Positions 1 to 5,048 of a stretch of DNA of 5,736 bases are shown here, piece after piece. The position numbers and the translations under genes are program-made. The notes beneath the pieces were generated by a model that saw only the letters and a program-made list of their open reading frames with translations, was not told the origin of the DNA and made no database searches. Source of the stretch: Tissierellia bacterium (GTDB lineage Bacteria > Bacillota > Clostridia > Tissierellales > Tepidimicrobiaceae); assembly GCA_012798935.1 (NCBI GenBank), contig JAAZMG010000053.1, positions 1 through 5,736 on the forward strand, read 5' to 3'. Every line of letters begins with the position of its first letter. Position 1 is the first letter of the stretch.

Positions 1-314
1 TGTTTAGGATGAACTTTACGACTTTGCATAGGTTTTTTCTGTTCTAAAATATGTTGACGTTCCTGTTCTAAAGCTTTTTCCTTTCTTAGCCTTAATTCTT
101 CTTTCTTTTTTTCTTCTTCTCTTTTTTGTATTTTTATCTTTACCAAATTAGCCGCTTTTGGATCAACAAGAGTCATATATTTTCCAAATACATCAGGAAA
201 AACGAACCTTTTAGCACCTGATTCAAAATCTATTTTTATATAATTATCATTATAGTTAACCACACTTCCTTTACCAAAAGTCTCATGTATTACTTTCTTA
301 TCAACTAAATTCAT
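1..314 (-). CDS. Partial CDS: N-terminal SH3-like domain plus charged helix, function unknown
   Basis: The frame is open from an ATG at 314 to the window edge, giving 104 visible residues; the C-terminus is missing. Residues 1-45 (start MNLVDKKVIHETFGKGSV, then a basic FVFPDVFGKY segment at about 38-47) read like a small beta-barrel. The VIHETFGKGSVVNY stretch resembles the tudor/SH3-like tail of PcrA/UvrD helicases and CarD-type domains, which share a V.H..FG.G.V pattern. From about residue 58 the chain becomes an uninterrupted Lys/Glu/Arg/Gln-rich helix, a likely coiled coil. A GGGGG ribosome site lies at 325-329, ten bases before the ATG, and a good promoter is at 403-431. Similar small proteins occur in Clostridia as uncharacterised hypotheticals, to my recollection. 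A nucleic-acid-contact role is inferred only from the barrel similarity. The gene is certain; the function is unknown. Confidence 0.8.
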   Translation of the reverse strand, partial: MNLVDKKVIHETFGKGSVVNYNDNYIKIDFESGAKRFVFPDVFGKYMTLVDPKAANLVKIKIQKREEEKKKEELRLRKEKALEQERQHILEQKKPMQSRKVHPK

Positions 315-402
315 TAACTTATAACCCCCATTTTATATATGCAATCTTTTATAAAAGCCATTTTATTCTATTTATATTTAATTTTAACCTGTTCTCACTA
401 AT

Positions 403-431
403 ATTATAACACTAAAAATAAAATGGTTCAA
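403..431 (-). promoter_or_regulatory. Sigma-A-type promoter for the partial gene ending at 314
   Basis: On the minus strand, -35 TTGAAC (426-431) and -10 TATAAT (403-408) are separated by 17 bp. The -10 is preceded by TGT, an extended -10 element. The start of transcription would fall near 396, giving a leader of about 80 nt before the ATG at 314. Its -35 lies only 8 bp from the -35 of the oppositely directed promoter at 440-469. Confidence 0.6.
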
Positions 432-439
432 ATTTTCTA

Positions 440-469
440 TTGACACAGCTATGCTCTTTATTATATAAT
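440..469 (+). promoter_or_regulatory. Perfect-consensus sigma-A promoter with no downstream protein gene
   Basis: The plus strand carries TTGACA (440-445) and TATAAT (464-469) with an 18-bp spacer, so both hexamers match the housekeeping consensus exactly. Transcription would begin near 476. No plus-strand protein gene follows; the only ATG frame soon after is eight codons long and lacks a ribosome site. A U-tailed hairpin at 663-713 would end the transcript, making this the best evidence for a small RNA gene. In such AT-rich DNA TATAAT is common by chance, but the paired TTGACA at acceptable spacing is not. Confidence 0.55.
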
Positions 470-486
470 ATATTATTTGAATAAAA

Positions 487-518
487 ATGCCTCACAAATA
501 TTTCTACCTGTGAGGTGT
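487..518 (-). terminator. Hairpin with U-tail, possible minus-strand terminator
   Basis: CCTCACA (490-496) and TGTGAGG (509-515) form a 7-bp stem with a 12-nt loop, extendable outward by two wobble pairs and one A-U pair. On the minus strand the stem is followed by CATTTTTATT, the pattern of a Rho-independent terminator; the plus strand has no U-run after it. It would end any minus-strand transcript that passes the stronger terminator at 663-709, or one from the decayed frame at 504-650. It may equally be the 5' hairpin of the candidate plus-strand RNA. Confidence 0.4.
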
Positions 519-650
519 CCCTAGTATTATTTCTTCATGTTTAGATACTTCTTCTTCAATTCTATCTAGTTTAATAGAACATCTAATTTTTTGCCATCCT
601 ATTCAATATAAAAAGCAGCACAATTAATGCACAGGGCTCCTCACGTCACC
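504..650 (-). pseudogene. Possible gene remnant, minus strand, broken by two stops
   Basis: One minus-strand frame reads GDVRSPVH, a stop (624-626), six residues, a second stop (603-605), then 32 open codons ending at TAG 504-506. The open part includes the protein-like stretch KIRCSIKLDRIEEEVSKHEE and ends IILGTPHR. It has no start codon or ribosome site. A neighbouring frame also reads plausibly (INCAAFYIE, DGKKLDVLLN) but is likewise interrupted. The stop lies in the loop of the hairpin at 487-518, as a terminator right after a gene end might. I do not recognise the parent family. Chance open frames of this size are common in AT-rich DNA, so confidence is low, and the region may instead belong to the small RNA candidate. 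Confidence 0.18.
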
Positions 651-662
651 ATCGATAAATAC

Positions 663-709
663 AAGAAAAAGAAGCTCTGAACTATAGTAATTCAAAGCTT
701 CTTTTTCTT
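663..709 (-). terminator. Bidirectional Rho-independent terminator, 3' of the SLH gene
   Basis: Arms 663-681 and 691-709 form a 19-bp stem with a 9-nt loop. One position (677/695) is a G-U wobble in minus-strand RNA but a C-A mismatch in plus-strand RNA, so the hairpin is better in the minus sense, matching its place 44 bp after the stop of the SLH gene. In the minus sense the stem ends in a U-rich arm followed by GTATTT. In the plus sense a CTTTTTTCC run (707-715) follows the stem apex side, so it can also stop plus-strand transcripts such as the candidate RNA at 476-712. Confidence 0.75.
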
Positions 710-752
710 TTTTCCTTGAGTTGATAACATTGACGGAGTAATACCCGGTACT

Positions 753-2432
753 CTACTCTATTATTATTCGATTAGCAATGAATACCGAACCATCATAGCT
801 ACCCTTAATATTGATTACATCATCTCTAGATAAATAATCAAAATCTAATTCATTAAATCGTGAATCTACTATAATAGTATCATCTTCAATATATACCGTT
901 ATCTCTTCCCCATAAAGGTCATCTAAATTAATATCTATTAAGTTAACAACCATCTTTTCCCTTCTATAATCAATACTTTTTATTCTTCCCATAATATTGC
1001 TTTCTACACTTTTTGAATCAGCATATATTCTAGTTATTTCATCCCCTTCTACTTCCATTTCAACATAATAGCCTGGTCTAATTTCATAGGAATTAGCTTT
1101 TCTCCTGTTAATCTTTACAGATACATCTTTTCCCAAAACAAATGTTTCCTCTTTTTTAGTATCTAAATCTTTGACAACTATTTCTGTACTTTCATTTAAA
1201 CGCATCAATACCTTAGTTACAAGACCTGTAACTTCCTTCTCTATTGCCTTTGCCTCAATATCAATAATTTCATCATATTCTACTTCCATATATATTTTAT
1301 CTTTAACTCTTAAATCCTCAACAGATGCTCTCCTGTTATTTCTTCTAATACGAGCCTCACTACTAACCTGGTATCTATGGGATATATCATCTGAATCCAA
1401 TACAGTTAAATAAAATATAGGATCCTCTTTTTTAGTATCTTCTCTAATATTCTTTAAAATTCCTTCAATTTCTTTCTTTTTGCTTTCAGCATCTATTTCA
1501 TATATTTTTTCATTCTTACATTTTATTTCTACCATATCTCCTTCCTTTAGCTCTGATAATTTTATAGATTTGTCATCTAAATATATTTTAGCATCTTTAT
1601 CTATTTCAAAGTTCTTAATATAGGTTTTTTTATCCTTTTCGTATTCTAAGGTCAATCTATAGTTATTAGGATATAAATATTTAATTTTACCTTCATATTT
1701 TTCTATATCGTCTTTTAAATCTGTATCTGACTTTGGTTCTTCAGATTCTATAGGGTTTTTCATTATATAATCATAAGAAGTTGATAGCATTTTTACCATT
1801 ACATCCCTTTTTATAGTAGATGTAGGTCTAAAATACCCTTCTCCATCTCCCTTTTTGTCAACCACTCCTATTTCTAGTAATACATATACGTACTTATCCT
1901 TAGTTTTCTCTATGCTCATAGCATCATTAAAAGGTAAGACTATAATACTCTTTTCATTAGCCTTTTGCCCAAGACCCATACCCTTGACTAAATATTCCGT
2001 TACCTCTATTTTCTGTGCTGGTTTACTTAATCCAGCTTTGCCCATCTTTCTAAGTTCACTCTCAGTTATTACCCCTCTATCCAAGCATACTGAAATAGCA
2101 TCAACTTTCCAATCATCATTTATATTTAAATCTTTAAACAATTTACTATAAGTAGTTTTAGCCTTTGCTTTCTCATCACTAGTAGGATTTATTAGCCTAG
2201 ATATAAAAGCTAAGGATTGTTCCCTAGAGACATCATTTTGTGGCCTAAAGGTTCCATCAGGATATCCTCCAACTATATTTGCTTTACTCATTTTATCTAT
2301 GTATTCCTTAGCCCAATAATTAGATGGCACATCTTTAAATGATGCAGCATAGCTCGGAATTGCTGACATAATAAATATAAGAACTAAAAGCAGGCTTACA
2401 GTTTTATTCAATCTTTTTCTATAATTACACAT
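753..2432 (-). CDS. Secreted S-layer-homology (SLH) domain protein with four C-terminal repeats
   Basis: This 559-residue protein is exported and probably anchored to secondary cell-wall polymer. Residues 1-29 form a signal peptide: basic MCNYRKRLNK, hydrophobic core 11-23, and likely cleavage at SYA/A. A canonical SLH domain follows at about 31-82 (FKDVPSNYWAKEYI, then GGYPDGTFRPQNDVSREQ). In SREQ, Arg70 fits the ligand-binding TRAE-type motif. Two more divergent SLH units lie at about 98-152 and 166-224, the third with GEGYFRPTSTIKRD. After an acidic linker (about 227-244) come four tandem units of about 75 residues, starting near 246, 322, 401 and 480. Each opens with a G.I/V beta strand and has a GD-type turn before a final strand. 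They look like small beta domains of the DUF5666 kind, but that assignment is tentative. No enzyme motif is visible. The ATG at 2432 has a strong GGAGGA site eight bases upstream. The gene is monocistronic: promoter at 2555-2583, terminator at 663-709. Its role may be structural or as a cell-wall binding module. Confidence 0.9.
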   Translation of the reverse strand: MCNYRKRLNKTVSLLLVLIFIMSAIPSYAASFKDVPSNYWAKEYIDKMSKANIVGGYPDGTFRPQNDVSREQSLAFISRLINPTSDEKAKAKTTYSKLFKDLNINDDWKVDAISVCLDRGVITESELRKMGKAGLSKPAQKIEVTEYLVKGMGLGQKANEKSIIVLPFNDAMSIEKTKDKYVYVLLEIGVVDKKGDGEGYFRPTSTIKRDVMVKMLSTSYDYIMKNPIESEEPKSDTDLKDDIEKYEGKIKYLYPNNYRLTLEYEKDKKTYIKNFEIDKDAKIYLDDKSIKLSELKEGDMVEIKCKNEKIYEIDAESKKKEIEGILKNIREDTKKEDPIFYLTVLDSDDISHRYQVSSEARIRRNNRRASVEDLRVKDKIYMEVEYDEIIDIEAKAIEKEVTGLVTKVLMRLNESTEIVVKDLDTKKEETFVLGKDVSVKINRRKANSYEIRPGYYVEMEVEGDEITRIYADSKSVESNIMGRIKSIDYRREKMVVNLIDINLDDLYGEEITVYIEDDTIIVDSRFNELDFDYLSRDDVINIKGSYDGSVFIANRIIIE

Positions 2433-2554
2433 TATTTCTATCCTCCTTTATATATTCAGCTATCACTTATCTATTCTATATAAAAGTTCTAAACCCTTTA
2501 TTTTCTATAATTTTTTTGAATATTTTAATTTAATACTGTAATCTATTTAATACC

Positions 2555-2583
2555 ATTATGAGGGATGCTTACTTTGTTTTCAA
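2555..2583 (-). promoter_or_regulatory. Probable promoter of the SLH gene
   Basis: On the minus strand, -35 TTGAAA (2578-2583) and -10 CATAAT (2555-2560) are separated by 17 bp; each hexamer matches consensus at five of six positions. Transcription would start near 2548, leaving a leader of about 115 nt before the ATG at 2432. Other weak -10-like boxes lie nearer the gene (for example TATAGA-type boxes near 2475-2510) but lack a good -35. Confidence 0.45.
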
Positions 2584-2590
2584 GTCCTTC

Positions 2591-2614
2591 TAAAGTATTA
2601 GTACTTTATACTAA
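2591..2614. repeat. Two overlapping inverted repeats between the divergent promoters
   Basis: TAAAGTA (2591-2597) and TACTTTA (2602-2608) are perfect inverted arms with a 4-nt gap. TTAGTA (2598-2603) and TACTAA (2609-2614) are a second perfect pair with a 5-nt gap, overlapping the first. They lie just upstream of the SLH promoter -35 and about 45 bp upstream of the degV -35. This position suits a regulator of one or both genes, though short AT-rich palindromes arise easily by chance. Confidence 0.3.
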
Positions 2615-2630
2615 CATTGGCACTTTTGCA

Positions 2631-2655
2631 GAATATCTAGAATATTATGGAATAT
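2631..2655 (+). repeat. Three helically phased GAATAT direct repeats
   Basis: GAATAT occurs at 2631-2636, 2640-2645 and 2650-2655, with steps of 9 and 10 bp, about one helix turn. The array ends 3 bp before the -35 box of the downstream promoter (2659-2664), a typical place for an activator that binds one DNA face. No known regulator is recognised from the motif. Confidence 0.35.
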
Positions 2656-2658
2656 ACT

Positions 2659-2688
2659 TTGAAAAAGTAATATAATATGTAATATAAT
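2659..2688 (+). promoter_or_regulatory. Promoter of the degV-family gene
   Basis: TTGAAA (2659-2664) and TATAAT (2683-2688) are separated by 18 bp, a five-of-six -35 and a perfect -10. The start of transcription would be near 2695, giving a leader of about 107 nt before the ATG at 2802. A second identical TATAAT at 2671-2676, created by the tandem 12-mer, is only 6 bp from this -35 and so cannot use it. Confidence 0.6.
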
Positions 2689-2690
2689 AT
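2667..2690 (+). repeat. Perfect tandem 12-mer that duplicates the -10 box
   Basis: GTAATATAATAT is present twice head to tail at 2667-2678 and 2679-2690 without a mismatch. Each copy holds one TATAAT. The duplication places the second TATAAT at correct spacing from the -35 at 2659-2664; removal of one copy would leave it 6 bp away. Slippage at this array could therefore switch the promoter. Confidence 0.6.
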
Positions 2691-2801
2691 AAAGTAAGAA
2701 TTTCTTATTTTACTATATTTAAAATAGAGAAAGAATGCTAGAGATAAATTTTTTAGTATTCTTAGAGTTTGTACATAAGTTTATGAATGGAGAGGAATTT
2801 T

Positions 2802-3662
2802 ATGACTGTAAAAATAATGACAGATAGTACTAGCTATATTGATGAAAAACTTAGATCAGAACTAGATATTAAAGTTATACCTCTATATGTTTCTTTTCAA
2901 GATATAAGTATGAAAGAAACAGAAATAGAAAATGAAGAATTTTATGAAATGATGGAACAGAAGGGAATTCCTGTTTCTTCTCAGCCATCATTGGGAGAAT
3001 TATATGAGGAAATGGTAAAAATCGTGGCTAAAGGCGATGATCTTCTATGCATTTTTTTGTCTTCAGAGATGAGTGGTACCTATGCTAGTGCCTGTAAAGT
3101 TAAAGAAAAGGTTTTAGAAAAATATCAAGATGCAAAGATTCATATTTTAGATTCCCGTTCTAATTCTATGCAATTAGGATTTGCTACTATTGTAGCAGCT
3201 AGAGCTGCTAAGATGGACAAACCCTTAGATAAAGTTAAGGAAATAGCGGAGCAAAATATCAAAAGAAGTAGATTTTTATTTATACCTGATAATCTAGTCT
3301 ATCTTGAAAAAGGTGGAAGAATAGGGGGAGCAAGTGCCTTAATTGGAAAAATACTTAAAATAATACCAGTTTTAACAGTAAGAGACGGTAAAACAACCAT
3401 ATTAAAAACAGTTAGAACCAAAGTTAAAGCAATTAAAGCTATGATAGATAAAATGTTACAAGATCATCTTGACTATGGGATACAGGAAATTATAGTTCAT
3501 CATATTAATTGTTATGAACAAGCTAAGGACTTAGCTAATAATCTACGAGGAAAGCTAAAGATAGATGTAACTATAGCAGATATTGGTCCTGTTATTGGAC
3601 TACATGTAGGACCAGGAGCAATAGGTATTGTTTATTATACGAAAAAGGATATTAAAATTTAG
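2802..3662 (+). CDS. DegV family protein (FakB-type fatty-acid-binding subunit)
   Basis: This 286-residue cytosolic protein has the length and motifs of the DegV family. Characterised members (FakB) bind a free fatty acid and present it to the kinase FakA, which makes acyl-phosphate for phospholipid synthesis. Visible signatures are DST at 8-10, SSQPS at 59-63 (usual TSQPS), SSEMSGTY at 87-94, LDS at 116-118, LVYLEKGGRIGG at 163-174, IIPVLTV at 187-193, and GPVIGLHVGPGAIG at 262-275. Ser60 and the C-terminal His268 region correspond to the carboxylate-binding pocket of the family. I choose the ATG at 2802 because a GGAGAGG site at 2789-2795 stands six bases before it; the in-frame ATG at 2787 would lie inside that site. 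The promoter is at 2659-2688. No clear terminator follows, so read-through into the cyclopropane synthase gene 110 bp downstream is possible. FakA is not in this window. Clostridia usually have several DegV paralogues, and which acyl chain this one binds cannot be told. Confidence 0.92.
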   Translation: MTVKIMTDSTSYIDEKLRSELDIKVIPLYVSFQDISMKETEIENEEFYEMMEQKGIPVSSQPSLGELYEEMVKIVAKGDDLLCIFLSSEMSGTYASACKVKEKVLEKYQDAKIHILDSRSNSMQLGFATIVAARAAKMDKPLDKVKEIAEQNIKRSRFLFIPDNLVYLEKGGRIGGASALIGKILKIIPVLTVRDGKTTILKTVRTKVKAIKAMIDKMLQDHLDYGIQEIIVHHINCYEQAKDLANNLRGKLKIDVTIADIGPVIGLHVGPGAIGIVYYTKKDIKI

Positions 3663-3711
3663 GTGCCATTAAATACCCAGTTCTTTTTATAGCTTACAAA
3701 GATAAACAAAT

Positions 3712-3739
3712 TTGTATCATACATCCTATAATGATACAA
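3712..3739. promoter_or_regulatory. 9-10-9 palindromic operator overlapping the cfa promoter
   Basis: TTGTATCAT (3712-3720) and ATGATACAA (3731-3739) are perfect inverted copies around a 10-bp gap. One arm covers the -35 and the other covers nearly all of the -10, so a dimer bound here would block RNA polymerase. The geometry suits a TetR-type or similar repressor. A second palindrome, ACAAATTTGT (3706-3715), overlaps its left arm. No U-run follows, so it is not a terminator. The regulator is not encoded in this window. Confidence 0.55.
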
Positions 3740-3740
3740 T
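3712..3740 (+). promoter_or_regulatory. Promoter of the cyclopropane synthase gene
   Basis: TTGTAT (3712-3717) and TACAAT (3735-3740) are separated by 17 bp, and TG at 3732-3733 gives an extended -10. The -35 matches consensus at four of six positions and the -10 at five of six. A TATAAT also lies at 3727-3732 but has no -35 at useful spacing. Transcription would begin near 3747, leaving a short leader of about 26 nt that carries the GGAG site at 3761-3764. Confidence 0.5.
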
Positions 3741-3772
3741 AAATATAACAAATATTTAAAGGAGATGTTTAA

Positions 3773-4945
3773 ATGGATATTGAAAAGGTTTTTCTAAATA
3801 AATATCTTTCAAACATATCCAAGGATACTTTTGCTATAAAATATTGGGATAATGATAGAAAGATATATGGAGAGGGTGAGCCTGAGTTTACAATAATCTT
3901 AAAAGAGCCTATACCTAAGAAAAAAATTCTTAATGATCCTTCATTGGCATTTGGCGAGGCATATATGGATGGCATTATAGAGGTAGACGGAAATTTAAGG
4001 GAGGTTATAGAATCTATTTATCGGAACAAAGACAGCTTTTTAAATAAACCTAGGGTCCTAACTAAACTTTCTAAAATAATTCCCACATCTATAGAGCAGC
4101 AAAAAGAAGACATTCATTATCATTATGACTTAGGTAATAATTTTTATAAGCTGTGGTTAGATGAGACTATGAGTTATAGTTGTGGATATTTTAAAAATAA
4201 AGATGACTCCCTATATCAGGCACAACTAAATAAGATACATCATATATTAAAAAAGCTAAATCTAAAGGAAGGGGACAGGCTATTAGATATAGGCAGTGGA
4301 TGGGGTTGGCTTATAATTGAAGCTGCCAAATTATATGGAGTATACGCTACAGGAATCACCCTTAGCAAGGAACAATATGATAAGACTAAAGAAAGGATAG
4401 CTAAAGAAGGACTAGAGGATAAAGTAGAAGTTAAGCTTATGGATTATAGGGAACTTGCAGATACAGGAGAAAAATTTGATAGGATAGTAAGCGTAGGAAT
4501 GATAGAACATGTAGGTAGGGCAAATATACCTGTGTATATGGGAACTGTAGAAAAGCTACTAGTACCACATGGTGTATCTATTCTTCATTGTATAACTGGA
4601 CAAGTAGAAAGCGAAGGAAATCTATGGATAAATAAATACATATTCCCTGGTGGATGTGTTCCTACAATAAGAGAATTAGTCGCAGTTATGCCTGATTTTG
4701 ACTTTCATTTGGTAGATGTAGAAAGTTTAAGATTGCATTATTTTATGACTCTCAAACATTGGAGTGAAAACTTTGATAATGCTATAGATGAGGTAAGGAA
4801 GATGTATGACGAAAGATTTGTAAGAATGTGGAAACTTTATTTAGATTCCTGTGCAGCTTCTTTCCACTATGGGGTAATAGATATACATCAATTTTTATTT
4901 ACTAAAGGTTTAAATAATGAATTACCTATGACTAGGGTAGTGTAA
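3773..4945 (+). CDS. cfa: Cyclopropane-fatty-acyl-phospholipid synthase
   Basis: This 390-residue enzyme transfers a methylene group from S-adenosylmethionine to the double bond of unsaturated acyl chains in membrane phospholipids. The length fits the family (about 380-400). An N-terminal lipid-binding domain spans about 1-110 (note SLAFGEAYMDGIIEVDG at 57-73). The methyltransferase domain follows: HYHYDLGNNFY at 115-125, MSYSCGYF at 133-140, the SAM-binding loop LDIGSGWGW at 171-179 (Ser where LDIGCGWG is usual), VGMIEHVG at 241-248, WINKYIFPGGCVP at 285-297, and YLDSCAASF near the end. The active-site residues that hold bicarbonate in the E. coli enzyme (Cys139, Glu239, His266, Tyr317) match Cys137, Glu245, His272 and Tyr323, so it should be active. 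The ATG at 3773 has GGAG eight bases upstream. It has its own promoter and palindromic operator (3712-3740) and a strong terminator (4974-5005). The related mycolic acid cyclopropane synthases are unlikely given this host. Confidence 0.95.
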   Translation: MDIEKVFLNKYLSNISKDTFAIKYWDNDRKIYGEGEPEFTIILKEPIPKKKILNDPSLAFGEAYMDGIIEVDGNLREVIESIYRNKDSFLNKPRVLTKLSKIIPTSIEQQKEDIHYHYDLGNNFYKLWLDETMSYSCGYFKNKDDSLYQAQLNKIHHILKKLNLKEGDRLLDIGSGWGWLIIEAAKLYGVYATGITLSKEQYDKTKERIAKEGLEDKVEVKLMDYRELADTGEKFDRIVSVGMIEHVGRANIPVYMGTVEKLLVPHGVSILHCITGQVESEGNLWINKYIFPGGCVPTIRELVAVMPDFDFHLVDVESLRLHYFMTLKHWSENFDNAIDEVRKMYDERFVRMWKLYLDSCAASFHYGVIDIHQFLFTKGLNNELPMTRVV

Positions 4946-4973
4946 AATAATAATAGAAAAGTAAATAAATATT

Positions 4974-5005
4974 AGAGATTATGCTAAATAGCATAGTCTC
5001 TTTTT
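4974..5005 (+). terminator. Rho-independent terminator of cfa
   Basis: AGAGATTATGCT (4974-4985) pairs with AGCATAGTCTCT (4990-5001) over 12 bp, one pair being G-U in the plus-strand RNA, with a four-base loop and a run of five T. It lies 28 bp after the cfa stop codon and faces the minus-strand terminator at 5012-5048. Confidence 0.88.
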
Positions 5006-5011
5006 ATATAA

Positions 5012-5048
5012 TAAAAGAACCCCTCCAGATTTCTCCTTTGGAGTCCTT
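5012..5048 (-). terminator. Terminator of the first coiled-coil gene
   Basis: In minus-strand RNA, AAGGACUCCA (from 5039-5048) pairs with the UGGAG...UUCUU arm (5015-5027) with a three-G bulge, followed by a U-rich stretch into 5011-5005. It starts 3 bp after the stop codon. The same hairpin, slightly varied, follows the paralogous gene at 5480-5515, which supports its role. Confidence 0.6.

Larger units (their letters stand above)
476..712 (+). ncRNA. Candidate small RNA, about 235 nt, unknown family
   Basis: This interval is bounded by a consensus promoter (440-469) and a long hairpin followed by CTTTTTTCC (stem 663-709, U-run 708-713). Within it a 7-bp hairpin forms between 490-496 and 509-515. 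The same GUGAGG arm (510-515) can instead pair with CCUCAC at 639-644, extended by CCCU 519-522 with AGGG 633-636. A further stem pairs 560-565 with 574-579, flanked by TTAGAT 541-546 with ATCTAA 581-586. The segment GGCUCCUCAC (635-644) resembles an anti-Shine-Dalgarno motif. I do not recognise it as 6S RNA, tmRNA, SRP RNA or a known riboswitch. The alternative is that it is decayed coding DNA read from the minus strand (see 504-650). Transcription is inferred, not shown. Confidence 0.35.

Noticed and set aside
476..712. Assignment of the candidate RNA to 6S RNA, tmRNA or a riboswitch
   Set aside because: No conserved core of these families was recognised, and no plus-strand gene follows that a riboswitch could control.
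736..753. Short inverted repeat GAGTA/TACTC at the SLH stop codon
   Set aside because: Five pairs with an eight-base loop and no U-run; the strong hairpin at 663-709 explains termination.
1171..1413. Plus-strand open frame of 80 codons inside the SLH gene
   Set aside because: It is antisense to a well-supported gene, has no ribosome site, and its Ser/Thr/Leu/Ile-rich composition is what the reverse of a Lys/Glu-rich gene gives.
1855..2151. Plus-strand open frame of 98 codons inside the SLH gene
   Set aside because: Antisense shadow of the SLH repeat region, without a ribosome site or recognisable domain.
2787..2801. Earlier ATG for the degV-family gene, five codons upstream
   Set aside because: That ATG overlaps the GGAGAGG ribosome site of the 2802 start, and family members begin at MTVKIMTDST-like sequence.
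2735..2827. Thirty-codon upstream frame overlapping the start of the degV-family gene (begins MLEINFLVFLEF)
   Set aside because: Only a poor purine run precedes its ATG, and it runs through the degV ribosome site. A leader peptide is possible but unsupported.
3662..3690. Possible terminator after the degV-family gene (GGTG...TACC then a T-run)
   Set aside because: The stem is only three or four pairs, too weak to call.
3769..3975. Minus-strand open frame of 68 codons over the start of cfa
   Set aside because: Antisense shadow of cfa codons; no ribosome site, promoter or family resemblance.
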